The translations under genes and the position numbers were made by a program. The notes below the pieces were generated by a model, which ran no database searches, was not told the DNA's origin, and saw only the letters and a list, made by a program, of their open reading frames with translations. A DNA stretch of 64,000 nucleotides from Tsukamurella sp. M9C (lineage in GTDB: Bacteria > Actinomycetota > Actinomycetes > Mycobacteriales > Mycobacteriaceae): contig NZ_JAIULG010000001.1 in the NCBI RefSeq assembly GCF_020169415.1, forward strand, positions 62,001 to 126,000, in the 5' to 3' direction. Positions 29,389 to 38,061 of this stretch are shown here, piece by piece (the first letter of the stretch is position 1; every line of letters starts with the position of its first letter).

Positions 29389-30504
29389 TTAGACGACGGT
29401 CAGGTGCCGGCTGCCGGCGGTAGCACCTTCGGGTGCACCGAACAGGCTGGTGCGGCGGTCGGGGCTCAGCAGTGTCAGGGCGTCGAGCTCGGTGGTGCTG
29501 TATCCGTCGGTGGCGAGTTGGGCGAGGACATCGCGGGCGAGCTCGGGGGTCTCTGCAGGGACACCGGGCCGGGCGCCGTACATCCGGCCGGTCTCGTTGA
29601 GCAGGCGGAACATCGCCCGGTACTGCCGGTCGGAGAGCACGCCACGCTCACGGGCACGGACGACGAGCGAGGACTCGCTCACCCCCCAGTCCAGGCGCAG
29701 CTCGTCGAGCTCGTGGACGGTCCGGGTCGAGACCCGGTCCAGCGCCGGGCCGATGTCATCGACCGGCGCGAGGAACTCGGCAGCGAAAACATCCGCCCGT
29801 CGTTCGGTTTCGGCTGGGCTGACCAGGGTCATCGCATCCATCACCAGGTGCCCGAGTTCGTGCGCGAGGGTCATGCGCATCCGGTCCGGCGGCAGGGCAG
29901 AGTTGACGTACACCAGGTGCGGGTGATGCGCGGTGGCGCGCAGGGTGACCGCGTCGATCTCGCGGTCGTGGAAGTCCTCGACGACGACGAAGACCCCGGC
30001 CCCTTCCAGCAGTTCGACCATTGATCGGATGGGCCCGGCGATCCGCCAGAGCCGGCGTAGAACCTGCGCGACGGTGATCTCGCCGAGCTCGGCGGCGTAG
30101 TCCCCGGGGTCGAGATCCGGCAGCGCCAGCGCCGGATCGAGGTCGGTGTGGGCCACGACCCGACCGAGCCGCATCGCGACCAGGTTGGCGCGCGCCCAGA
30201 CGCGGTCGCGCTTCCACTCCGCAGTAGTGGCGTTGGCGCGGAAGTGCGTGCCCTGCGCAGGGGAGCGCTCGAACGCGACGCACAGAGCATCCACTGGGCA
30301 TTGCAATGCCCGCGCGTAGTCGTCGAGCGCCTTACCCGCCAAGGGCAGCGCACCGGCCTCGACCCGGGTGACGTGCGATCCGGAGACCCCGGCCTCCTCC
30401 GCGAGCCGCTTCTTCGACCAGCCGTGCGCCAGTCGCGTCAGCGCAACCATCACCGGGTTCGCCTCGGCCTGCGAGAAGAGTGCCGTCACCCAGATCGCCT
30501 CCAT
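29389..30504 (-). CDS. XRE HTH fused to ImmA/IrrE metalloprotease
   Basis: A 371-aa regulator. Residues 15-75 are an XRE helix-turn-helix (VALTRLAHGWSKKRLAEEAGVSG...); residues 180-290 hold the ImmA/IrrE zinc protease motif LAHELGHLVMD. ImmA proteins on integrative elements cut a repressor after DNA damage and so trigger excision; fused forms combine both roles. ATG 30504 follows GAGGGAT. It diverges from the recombinase operon at 30767, an arrangement fitting a mobility switch, though this is inferred. Confidence 0.88.
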   Translation of the reverse strand: MEAIWVTALFSQAEANPVMVALTRLAHGWSKKRLAEEAGVSGSHVTRVEAGALPLAGKALDDYARALQCPVDALCVAFERSPAQGTHFRANATTAEWKRDRVWARANLVAMRLGRVVAHTDLDPALALPDLDPGDYAAELGEITVAQVLRRLWRIAGPIRSMVELLEGAGVFVVVEDFHDREIDAVTLRATAHHPHLVYVNSALPPDRMRMTLAHELGHLVMDAMTLVSPAETERRADVFAAEFLAPVDDIGPALDRVSTRTVHELDELRLDWGVSESSLVVRARERGVLSDRQYRAMFRLLNETGRMYGARPGVPAETPELARDVLAQLATDGYSTTELDALTLLSPDRRTSLFGAPEGATAGSRHLTVV

Positions 30505-30766
30505 ATCCCTCGATCGGTCCCTGCGCTCCACGCTATCGCGGCAGCACCGCAAATCCGTGCAGAAACACCGTGTGAACTGCGATTTTCCTACCGGCCCGGT
30601 TATCTGCACCTGAGACGCAAGTGACTGGTGTGACGCCCATCTCGTGCGCGAGATCGAGCCGAGCCGGTGTGGACAATTCTGCAGGTCACGGCGTGTTGTC
30701 TACCTGAGAACTGTACCACGTTAGGCAAAATTCCACGCAAGTAATTACATCGAGAGGAGACAGATC

Positions 30767-31471
30767 GTGACGACACTCATGGACGACCTCAACCCGCTGC
30801 AGGGAACGGTGTCCCGGAAGGAGGCGCAGCGTATCCTGCGTCCGGTGACGATCGGCGTCGGCGCGCTGCTGCTGGCCGCAGTCGATCACTGGAACACGCT
30901 CATGGCGGAGCAGCCGGCGCACCTGCGGACGGTGCTGCAACCGCTGCTGCGGGGCAGCCACGTCGCGGCGTTCGTCTCCGCCGGCACCAACGTCTGGCTG
31001 AGCACCCAGGGGATGCATCCGCCCGGACACCTGGTCAAACGGCCCTACCAGTGGTCGGAGGTGAGCAGTCACGGCCGCACCTACCTGGCGATCCATCACA
31101 AGGAGATGGAGGGCACCAACACCCGGCGCAAGGCGTTCATCAAGCAGGATTCACAGACCCTGCAGCTGGTGGGCGATCCCACGCACTGCGAACTGACCTG
31201 GGACTACGACGCGGCCACCGATTCGCACGTGCGGCGGATCTGGGTCAGCGCCCCTGGCGTGCACTGGGAACGGTTCGAGGTGCCGATGGATCGGGTGCAG
31301 GAGCGGTACGCCTCCTGGCGCAAACGGGACGTACGGTGGCTGCCCGGGCGGCTACCCGCCGACGACCTCGTCGGCACCGAGGATCTCGTACGCGATGAGC
31401 AGGATCGGCGGCGCACCGACATCAAGACCCGCCGGCCGCGCCGCGACGACGTCATCGAGGACCAGCGATGA
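30767..31471 (+). CDS. unknown protein translationally coupled to tnpA
   Basis: A 234-aa protein, mostly soluble. The N-terminus holds a hydrophobic stretch (TIGVGALLLAAVDHW) and the C-terminus is very basic (RRRTDIKTRRPRRDD), suited to nucleic-acid binding. GTG 30767 has GAGAGGAG upstream and the stop overlaps the tnpA start (ATGA). So the recombinase operon has four genes here, not the three of classic Tn554. A directionality or targeting factor is possible; I recognise no family. Confidence 0.65.
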   Translation: MTTLMDDLNPLQGTVSRKEAQRILRPVTIGVGALLLAAVDHWNTLMAEQPAHLRTVLQPLLRGSHVAAFVSAGTNVWLSTQGMHPPGHLVKRPYQWSEVSSHGRTYLAIHHKEMEGTNTRRKAFIKQDSQTLQLVGDPTHCELTWDYDAATDSHVRRIWVSAPGVHWERFEVPMDRVQERYASWRKRDVRWLPGRLPADDLVGTEDLVRDEQDRRRTDIKTRRPRRDDVIEDQR

Positions 31472-32592
31472 GGGCCGCCGCGGTCACTGTTCACGGGGTC
31501 CGGTCGTGGACGGTCGTCGACGACCAGGGCCTGCCGGTGCCCGAGATCGAGCAGTTCCTGCACTGGCAGCGGGCGATCGGACGTTCCCAGAACACCGTCC
31601 GCTCGTACGCACGGCACTTGAGTCAGTTCTACCGCTGGCTCGCTGCCCGGGGAATCTCATGGGATGAGCTGGATTTCCATCAGCTGTGCGATTTCGTCGC
31701 CGTCCTCACCGCAGGACTGCCGCCGCTGCCGTCACGGTGCGGGGGCCGTGCACCCGGCACCGTGAAAGCGGTCAGTGCCGCGGTACGTGAGTTCTACGAG
31801 TTCCACCGCGTCGAGGGCCGGGGACCGCAGAATTTGGTGCTGACCCGCAATCCGTCGAAGTTGCCGCGGCGAGCGCACAGCTTCCTCGCCCACCTCGAGC
31901 AGCGCCGTCCCCGCGAGGTCTCCCGCCTGGCCCGGCCCGACCGGCAGCCGGCCGAGACGGTACAGGTGATCGACTTCGAAACCGACTTCGCCAAGCTGCT
32001 CGCCGCGGCGTCGACCACCCGTGACCGGCTGCTGCTGTCGGCGCAGTACGACCTGGGCCTGCGGGTCGGCCAAGCGCTCGGCCTGCGTCACGGCGACCTG
32101 AACCCGATGCGCCGACAGGTGGTGATCTGCCGGCGCGACGACAACGCCAACGGCGCCCTGTCGAAGCAGAAGACCCAGTTCATCGTCGACGCGCCGCGGC
32201 GGTTCTTCGACCTGTATGCCGCGTACCTTCTCGGTGAGGTCGCCCACGTCGACAGCGATTACGTGTTCGTCAACCTCTCCCGCCCACCCGTCGGTGGTCC
32301 GATGACCTACTCCAACGCTTACCAGCTCATCGAACGGATCGGCGCCGCCGCCGGGATCGACGATCTCAACCCGCACATGCTCCGCCACACCCACGCCACC
32401 GCCCTGGCCAAGGCCGGATGGACCTCCGCCGAGATCGCCGCCCGCCTCGGCCAATCCCACTCAGCGAGCGCCGACGTGTACATCCACCTCGCCAGCGACG
32501 ACCTCGCCGAAAAGCTCCGTCACACCGAGCATCTGGTCTGGCGTGAACCGCAGCAGCACCGCGTGAAGGGAGACGGCGATGGCACGCGGTAA
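31468..32592 (+). CDS. tnpA: TnpA-type tyrosine recombinase
   Basis: A 374-aa site-specific recombinase. N-terminal SAM-like core-binding domain with RSQNTVRSYARHLSQFYRW; C-terminal catalytic domain with Arg (DLGLRVGQALGL), His-x-x-Arg (NPHMLRHTHATAL), His (LGQSHSASADVY) and the likely nucleophile Tyr (VYIHL). Size matches Tn554 TnpA (about 360 aa). It overlaps the upstream unknown gene by 4 bp and tnpB by 14 bp. Confidence 0.92.
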   Translation: MRAAAVTVHGVRSWTVVDDQGLPVPEIEQFLHWQRAIGRSQNTVRSYARHLSQFYRWLAARGISWDELDFHQLCDFVAVLTAGLPPLPSRCGGRAPGTVKAVSAAVREFYEFHRVEGRGPQNLVLTRNPSKLPRRAHSFLAHLEQRRPREVSRLARPDRQPAETVQVIDFETDFAKLLAAASTTRDRLLLSAQYDLGLRVGQALGLRHGDLNPMRRQVVICRRDDNANGALSKQKTQFIVDAPRRFFDLYAAYLLGEVAHVDSDYVFVNLSRPPVGGPMTYSNAYQLIERIGAAAGIDDLNPHMLRHTHATALAKAGWTSAEIAARLGQSHSASADVYIHLASDDLAEKLRHTEHLVWREPQQHRVKGDGDGTR

Positions 32593-34579
32593 CGGCGAGC
32601 GCGCCCGGTCGGGGCGCAACGATATCTCCGCTCTGCAGGTGCCGGACGGGCCCTGGTGCGCGCCGACGTGGCCGGTCGTCGATGTCGCCGGCGACCGCCG
32701 CCGCGCCGCCACCGACCCCTGCGCCGTCATCGAGTGCAACGGCGAACGGTACTGGCTCGGCGGCCCCGGCGGACGCGCCGGCGCCACCTCGGGGCTGTGC
32801 TACGCCCACTACTTCCAGTGGTTCCGTGCCGGACAGCCCGCCGACTTCGACGCCTGGGCCGCCATCAGCGCCCTGCCTGTCGGCGCGACGCGCGGCCGGC
32901 CTGCCACCACCCAGGCGGTCGACTTCCGCCGCATCCCAGCGGCTGCTGCTGACGAAATCCGGTTCGTCGCCGCCACCAAGATCGGCCGCGGCGACTGGAC
33001 CCCCAACACCGGACTGCGCCGCGTCCTGATCGTTCTCATCGACGTCGCCGACGGGCGGATCACGAGCTCCCTGACCGAACGCCCCGTCGACGACTGGCTG
33101 CTGCTGTGCCGGCAATACTGGCCCTACACCAACTTCGACTCCCTCTGCGCGCCCTACATCCGCAGGTTCTTCCGGCTCCTGCACGGGGCCACCGACCCCG
33201 ACCCGTGGGCGGCGGACCACTGGCGATGGCGCGACGGATTCGAGTTCGTCCTCGACACCACCCAGGCCGGGGCGACACGAACCGCCGTCGACTGGGCCAC
33301 CGTCCCGGTGCCCTGGCTCAAGGACGCCGTCAAACGCCTCGCCCGCCAACAGCTGTCCACCTCCAGCATGTCCTGGGGAACACTCACCCAGTGGCTGCGC
33401 GCCACCCGCCAACTCGCCCAGTTCCTCACCCTCGACGGAACCGTCCCCGAACCATCGGTGGTCACCAGAACGGTGTTCCTCGACTACCTCGAATGGACCC
33501 GCCGCCCCGACACCAAGGCGAACCCCCAACTCGCGAACACCGCCGCCTACCTGCTGGAAACACTGCGCGACTGCGGACTCGTCAACGACCTGGGATCAGC
33601 GGTCTTCCTGCGCCGCGGCGAGAACGTCCACCGCAAGACCCGCCGGCCGAGGCCCTTCCCACCCGACGTCATCGAACGCATCGATACCCTGATCGTCGAC
33701 AACCCGGACACCGATCCCACTCTCCGGGCGATGATCGCCACCACACGATGGGCCGGGTGCCGCATCTCCGAACTCGTCAGCCTCCCGATCGACTGCCTCC
33801 AACACAGCGACCAGGGGTACTGGATCGAATACTGGATGACCAAAACCAGTGCCTGGCGCCGGTTTCCCGTCCCCGACAGTCTCGCTACGATTATCCGCGA
33901 CCAGCAGACCCGCGTCCGCGACACCTACGGGCCCGACGCCGAACACCTCTTCCCCGGCGCCCGATCCAGCGCCGCCGCCGGCCGCACCCAGCCCTGGTCC
34001 ACCAGCGGCCTACGGCACCGCCTCGCCGCACTCTTCCGCGAGCACGACATCACCACCTCCATCACCACCGGCGAGAAGATCTCCGGAGGCGACGTCCACC
34101 GCTTCCGCCACACCATCGGGATGAACCTGCTCAACAACGGATGGACCCAACCGGAAGTCCGCGACTTCCTCGGCCACCACAGCGACACCATGACCGCAAC
34201 CTACGCCCGCATCACCGACGACACCCTCGCCCGGAAAGCCCGGCAATTCTGGGACACCAACCCCGACAACGGCGCTGACGCCACCGTCGAGCGACTGCGA
34301 GCCCGCTTCACCACCGCACTGCCGAACGGGTTCTGCACGCTCCCCGCGACGCAACGCTGCGAATTCCGCCCGAACCCCTGCATCGACTGCTCCTTCCACG
34401 ACCCCGGCGGCCGCACCTTCCTCGGCGCGCACATCACCCACCGCGACCAGCTCAAACAACTCGCCGCCCAAGCACAGGAAAACGGCGACAGCCAGGCAGC
34501 GGAACTGAACAAGAGCATGCTCGACAAGGTCACCAAGCTCATCGACGAAATCAGACCAGACGCGCAGGAACCCAGGTGA
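32579..34579 (+). CDS. tnpB: TnpB-type tyrosine recombinase
   Basis: A 666-aa recombinase of the large Tn554 TnpB type. Catalytic residues: Arg in TRWAGCRISELVSLP, HxxR in HRFRHTIGMNLL, His in FLGHHSDTMTATYARI, with the nucleophile Tyr in that segment. The C-terminus carries the zinc-like Cys set typical of TnpB (GFCTLPATQRC, NPCIDCSFHD). Overlaps both neighbours; the tnpC GTG lies in its stop (GTGA). Confidence 0.92.
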   Translation: MARGNGERARSGRNDISALQVPDGPWCAPTWPVVDVAGDRRRAATDPCAVIECNGERYWLGGPGGRAGATSGLCYAHYFQWFRAGQPADFDAWAAISALPVGATRGRPATTQAVDFRRIPAAAADEIRFVAATKIGRGDWTPNTGLRRVLIVLIDVADGRITSSLTERPVDDWLLLCRQYWPYTNFDSLCAPYIRRFFRLLHGATDPDPWAADHWRWRDGFEFVLDTTQAGATRTAVDWATVPVPWLKDAVKRLARQQLSTSSMSWGTLTQWLRATRQLAQFLTLDGTVPEPSVVTRTVFLDYLEWTRRPDTKANPQLANTAAYLLETLRDCGLVNDLGSAVFLRRGENVHRKTRRPRPFPPDVIERIDTLIVDNPDTDPTLRAMIATTRWAGCRISELVSLPIDCLQHSDQGYWIEYWMTKTSAWRRFPVPDSLATIIRDQQTRVRDTYGPDAEHLFPGARSSAAAGRTQPWSTSGLRHRLAALFREHDITTSITTGEKISGGDVHRFRHTIGMNLLNNGWTQPEVRDFLGHHSDTMTATYARITDDTLARKARQFWDTNPDNGADATVERLRARFTTALPNGFCTLPATQRCEFRPNPCIDCSFHDPGGRTFLGAHITHRDQLKQLAAQAQENGDSQAAELNKSMLDKVTKLIDEIRPDAQEPR

Positions 34580-35037
34580 GCGAAGGCGACCGCGATCACC
34601 GCACAGCCCGCCTCACCGCGGCCGCCGCCGCCCGCACAACCAGCGCGACCGCCCGCGCACGCCGAGCCATCACCCGGCTGCACAACACCGGACACCCCGT
34701 CACCTTCGTCGCCGTCGCCCGAGCCGCCGACGTCTCAACCAGCTTCCTCTACAAGCACCCCCAGCTCCGACAGGAAATCGACGCGAAACGCGGCACCGCC
34801 CCCACTGGAACCGAACGCTCCACCGCCGCCAGCGCGGAATCCCTCCGCACCAAACTCGCCACCGCGATCGACCGCAACCGTCAGTTGACCGAACTGCTCG
34901 AGCAACTACGCACCGAGAACGAGGCGCTCCGCAGCCGACTCCTCGACCTGGGAACCCGGCCACCGGCCACGCAAGAAGCCCGTCGAGGAGAACCTGCAGA
35001 TAACCCGACCACCACAGGGCCACAACAGCCACGATGA
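34576..35037 (+). CDS. tnpC: TnpC-like accessory protein (DUF6262 type)
   Basis: A 153-aa protein with a helical N-terminus (HPVTFVAVARAADVSTSFLYKHPQLR, HTH-like) and a coiled coil of LRTKLATAIDRNRQLTELLE type near residue 100. TnpC of Tn554 helps set insertion orientation. Starts in the tnpB stop. Its own stop is 45 bp from the right end of the element, matching the close placing of tnp genes to an end in this family. Confidence 0.85.
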   Translation: MSEGDRDHRTARLTAAAAARTTSATARARRAITRLHNTGHPVTFVAVARAADVSTSFLYKHPQLRQEIDAKRGTAPTGTERSTAASAESLRTKLATAIDRNRQLTELLEQLRTENEALRSRLLDLGTRPPATQEARRGEPADNPTTTGPQQPR

Positions 35038-35082
35038 CCCCCGTCAGCCACGTCGCGGACAGTCAGGAGGCTCCTATAGATA

Positions 35083-35090
35083 TCGAATCT
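35083..35090 (+). repeat. right junction core of the element (TCGAATCT)
   Basis: Same eight bases as 9759-9766. The bases just before it (CTATAGATA) end in AGATA, the inverse of TATCT at the left interior end. After it the sequence continues as the missing 3' tRNA-Ala end. Confidence 0.8.
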
Positions 35091-35101
35091 CCTAGGCTCC
35101 A
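35091..35101 (+). pseudogene. alaT: host tRNA-Ala(TGC), 3' fragment
   Basis: CCTAGGCTCCA supplies the rest of the T-stem and the 3' acceptor strand (AGGCTCC plus discriminator A) that pair with GGGGCCT and AGGAG of the 5' fragment at 9705-9766. With the core it gives an exact, fully paired 73-nt tRNA-Ala. Stranded here, 25 kb from its 5' half. Confidence 0.93.
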
Positions 35102-35121
35102 CAAACACTTCGCGCGATCAC

Positions 35122-35153
35122 AGGCGGTTTCCGGTCTTCCGGGAGCCGCCTTT
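35122..35153 (+). terminator. original alaT terminator
   Basis: AGGCGG (35122-35127) pairs with CCGCCT (35146-35151), enclosing CCGG/CCGG around TCTT, followed by TT. It lies 20 bp after the tRNA 3' end, where the ancestral ileT-alaT transcript would stop. The rest of 35102-35330 shows no gene. Confidence 0.65.
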
Positions 35154-35330
35154 CGTCGTTTCCGACGGTGCCTGACCTGCTCCGATGCCGGATCGGCGAT
35201 CTTGACCTACTCTTTACTCAGTGACCTGCGAATCGGCAGGCCCGATACAGAGAGAATCGATGAGACGCGCCTCGCGCAAACGCCGAAGACCCCGATCCGC
35301 TGAACCCGCGCCCCACCGAGGGGCCGCCGC

Positions 35331-36686
35331 GTGATCACCCTCCTCACGATCCTGGCCGGCGTCGTCGTCGTGCTCGTGATCACCGCGTTCACCGGCTACT
35401 TCGTGGCCCAGGAGTTCGCGTACATGGCGGTGGACCGCTCCCGGCTCAAGGCGCGCGCGGAGGCGGGCGACGAGGCCGCGGCCCGCGCCCTGCAGGTCAC
35501 GCGCCGCACCTCCTTCATGCTGTCCGGCGCGCAGCTCGGCATCACGGTGACCGGCCTGCTCGTCGGTTACGTGGCCGAGCCTCTGATCGGGCAGGGCGTC
35601 GGGACGCTGCTCGGCGGGGTGGGCGTGCCCGCGGGCGTGGGCATCGCGATCGGCGCGGTCCTCGCCGTCGGCCTCTCGACCGTCGCGCAGATGGTCTTCG
35701 GCGAGCTGTTCCCGAAGAACCTCGCCATCGCCCGGCCGGAACCCGTCGCCCGCCGCCTGGCGCTCTCGACGACGCTGTACCTCCGCGCGTTCGGCTGGCT
35801 GATCCGGTTCTTCGACCAGGCCTCGAACCTGCTGCTGCGCGCCGTGAAGATCGAGCCCGTGCACGACGTCGAGCACTCGGCGACGCCCCGGGACCTCGAG
35901 CACATCGTCGCCGCGTCGCGGGACGCGGGCGAACTGCCCCGGGAGCTGTCGACCCTGCTCGACCGGATCCTCGACTTCCCCGGCCACACCGCCGAGCACG
36001 CGATGATCCCGCGCGCCCGCGTCGATCTGGTCGCCGCCGACGAGCCCGCGGCCGCCGTCCTGCAGCGCATGTCGGACGGCCACACCCGCTACCCCGTGGT
36101 CGGCGCCACGGCCGACGACCTGATCGGCGTCATCACGCTCCACGACCTGCTCGGCAACAGCTCAGGGACCGCGCGCACCCGCTGTCGCCCGGCCGTGATC
36201 GTGCCGGGCTCCATGCCGCTGCCCGCCGTCGTCGCGCGACTGCGGGATGCGGGCCAGGAGATGGCCCTCGTCATCGACGAGTACGGCGGCTTCGACGGCG
36301 TCGTGACGGTCGAGGACATCGCGGAGGAACTGGTCGGCGAGATCGACGACGAGCATGACGGCACCGACCCGGCGCCCGCCGTGCCCGACGGCGACGGCTG
36401 GCTGCTGCGCGGCGACATGCACCTCGACGAGGTCGAGCGCCTGCTCGGCGTCGACCTCGAACCCGGCGACGCCGAGACCCTCGGTGGCGCCGTCACCGCG
36501 CGCCTCGGGGCGCTGCCCCGGCCGGGCGACGTCACCGACCTGCCCCTGCTGCCCGATCCTGCGGCGGTGCCCGGAACCGCCCGGCCCGCGCTCCGGGCCG
36601 AGGTGCGCACCGTCGAACGACGGGTGCCGGCGGCCGTGCACCTGAGCCTGCCCGCGATCGACCGGACGGAGGACGACGATGAGTAG
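35331..36686 (+). CDS. DUF21-CBS-CorC-domain membrane protein (hemolysin C family)
   Basis: A 451-aa CNNM/CorC-type protein: N-terminal DUF21 membrane domain (FVAQEFAYMAVDRSRLKARAEAGDEAAARAL region, three or four helices to about residue 185), two CBS motifs (TAEHAMIPRARVDL to GVITLHDLLG, and PLPAVVARLRDAGQEMALVIDEYGG), then a CorC_HlyC domain. The family is linked to Mg or Co ion transport. GTG 35331 follows GAGGGG. Overlaps the next gene of the same family by 8 bp. Confidence 0.88.
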   Translation: MITLLTILAGVVVVLVITAFTGYFVAQEFAYMAVDRSRLKARAEAGDEAAARALQVTRRTSFMLSGAQLGITVTGLLVGYVAEPLIGQGVGTLLGGVGVPAGVGIAIGAVLAVGLSTVAQMVFGELFPKNLAIARPEPVARRLALSTTLYLRAFGWLIRFFDQASNLLLRAVKIEPVHDVEHSATPRDLEHIVAASRDAGELPRELSTLLDRILDFPGHTAEHAMIPRARVDLVAADEPAAAVLQRMSDGHTRYPVVGATADDLIGVITLHDLLGNSSGTARTRCRPAVIVPGSMPLPAVVARLRDAGQEMALVIDEYGGFDGVVTVEDIAEELVGEIDDEHDGTDPAPAVPDGDGWLLRGDMHLDEVERLLGVDLEPGDAETLGGAVTARLGALPRPGDVTDLPLLPDPAAVPGTARPALRAEVRTVERRVPAAVHLSLPAIDRTEDDDE

Positions 36687-37671
36687 CCCCTGGACGATCG
36701 TGGCGATCACGGTCCTGTTGATCGCGGCCAGCGCCTTCTTCGTGGCTGTCGAGTTCTCGCTCATCGCCGCGCGCCGACACCGGCTCGAGGACGAGGCGGC
36801 GCACAGCGCTTCCGCGCGGGCCGCGCTGCGCAGCTCCTCGGAGCTCTCGCTGCTGCTCGCGGGCTCGCAGCTGGGCATCACCGTGTGCACGCTGGCGCTG
36901 GGCGCGATCACCAAGCCGGCCGTCGACGGGTGGCTGACGCCGCTCCTCGCGGCCACCGGTATGCCGGGATGGATCGCCGACGTGGGCGGCTTCGTGCTGG
37001 CCCTGCTGATCGTGACCTTCCTGCACCTCGTGGTCGGCGAGATGGCGCCGAAGTCGTGGGCCATCGCGCACCCGGAGCGGTCGGCGATCCTGCTGGCCCT
37101 GCCGATGCGGGCCTTCATGACGGTGTTCCGCCCGCTGCTCCTGGTGCTCAACGAGGCGGCCAACCGATGCCTGCGGCGCGTCGGCGTGACGCCCGTGAAC
37201 GAGGTCGAGTCCGGCCAGGACCCGGCGGCGCTGCGCCACCTCGTCGAGCACTCGGTCACCGTCGGCGCGCTCGACGAGCAGCACTCCGGCCGGCTGACCA
37301 GCGCGCTCGAGCTCGAGGCGCTGACCGTCGGCGACATCGCGCGGTGGGACGCCGCGCCGTCGTCCGTGCCCGGTTCGGCGACGCCCGCACAGGTCCGGGA
37401 GGCCGCCGACCGGACGGGCCACCTCCGGCAGCTGGTGACGGGCGGCGCGCACCTCGGCGTGGTGCACGTGCGCGACTGCCTGCGGGCCGACGGGACCGCG
37501 ACCGCCGCGGATCTCATGCGGCCGGTCCCGATCCTCGACGCCGCCGAGCCGGCGTACGCGGCCCTCGCCACGATGCGGGAGTCGCGGGCGCACCTCGCCG
37601 TGGTGGAGCGCGACGGTGCGCGGGCGGTGCTCACCCTCTCCGACCTGCTCGGCAGGTTGATGCCCGTGTGA
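36679..37671 (+). CDS. second DUF21-CBS membrane protein
   Basis: A 330-aa paralogue-like partner: DUF21 membrane domain (SAFFVAVEFSLIAARRHRL..., LLLAGSQLGITVCTLALGAITKP) and a CBS-like region (TPAQVREAADRTGHLRQLVTGGAHLGVVHVRD), but no clear CorC_HlyC domain. Starts 8 bp before the stop of its neighbour. Such adjacent pairs probably work as a heteromeric ion transporter. Confidence 0.85.
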   Translation: MSSPWTIVAITVLLIAASAFFVAVEFSLIAARRHRLEDEAAHSASARAALRSSSELSLLLAGSQLGITVCTLALGAITKPAVDGWLTPLLAATGMPGWIADVGGFVLALLIVTFLHLVVGEMAPKSWAIAHPERSAILLALPMRAFMTVFRPLLLVLNEAANRCLRRVGVTPVNEVESGQDPAALRHLVEHSVTVGALDEQHSGRLTSALELEALTVGDIARWDAAPSSVPGSATPAQVREAADRTGHLRQLVTGGAHLGVVHVRDCLRADGTATAADLMRPVPILDAAEPAYAALATMRESRAHLAVVERDGARAVLTLSDLLGRLMPV

Positions 37672-37680
37672 TCGCGGTCT

Positions 37681-37760
37681 CCGGCCCGCGGGGTTACACT
37701 TCGCGGGCCGGATGCGGAATCCCCTCGGGAGCGGTCGCGCCACTGTGAAGCCAGACCCGC
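37681..37760 (+). promoter_or_regulatory. cobalamin riboswitch upstream of cbtBA
   Basis: A strong stem CCGGCCCGC/GCGGGCCGG opens the element. Then GCGGAATCC, CTCGGGAGCGGTCGC and the hallmark GCCACTG followed by TGAAGCCAGAC (B12 box) at 37738-37754. These are the conserved cores of cobalamin riboswitches; the compact form recalls the AdoCbl class. It lies 80 bp before cbtB, so B12 should repress cobalt uptake. Exact borders are approximate. Confidence 0.85.
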
Positions 37761-37838
37761 GCCGGCACGCCCGGGCGACCGGGCACCGTCGAACCCCGTC
37801 TACCCGGGCGCGAAACCCCGGACGAAGGAGCGCCGCCC

Positions 37839-38051
37839 ATGGCGAACGCATCCACCACCGCCCACGCCGGTGACCTCTCCCTGCACGTCTCCCGCCGGGC
37901 GGTGTGGCTCTCCGCCACCCTGATCCTGGCCGTGCTGGCGTACTACTTCATCGGCATCGACCAGGGCGCCGTCTCGGTGTTCGGCAACGACATGCACGTC
38001 CACGAGTTCTTCCACGACGCCCGGCACTTCCTGGGCTTCCCCTGCCACTGA
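37839..38051 (+). CDS. cbtB: cobalt transporter subunit CbtB
   Basis: A 70-aa single-TM protein (hydrophobic residues 22-42) with the CbtB His-rich C-terminal tail HVHEFFHDARHFLGFPCH, the likely metal site. CbtB and CbtA form a B12-regulated cobalt transporter. ATG 37839 has GAAGGAG. It is under the riboswitch and 10 bp before cbtA. Confidence 0.92.
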   Translation: MANASTTAHAGDLSLHVSRRAVWLSATLILAVLAYYFIGIDQGAVSVFGNDMHVHEFFHDARHFLGFPCH

Positions 38052-38061
38052 TCGGGGAGAC

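Larger units (their letters stand above)
9767..35090. mobile_element. 25.3-kb Tn554-family element inserted in tRNA-Ala, carrying metal resistance and its own tRNA-Ala
   Basis: The boundaries are set by the two halves of the split alaT and the 8-bp core repeat. The right end carries three overlapping recombination genes whose sizes and order (374, 666 and 153 aa; two tyrosine recombinases, then a small coiled-coil protein) match TnpA, TnpB and TnpC of Tn554. tnpC stops 45 bp from the right core. The cargo is mercury, arsenic and cadmium-type resistance plus unknown genes. It also brings a complete tRNA-Ala(UGC) just inside its left end. Known Tn554 relatives are site-specific and often carry arsenic or cadmium genes; using a tRNA T-loop in a way that destroys the tRNA is unusual. 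Confidence 0.88.
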
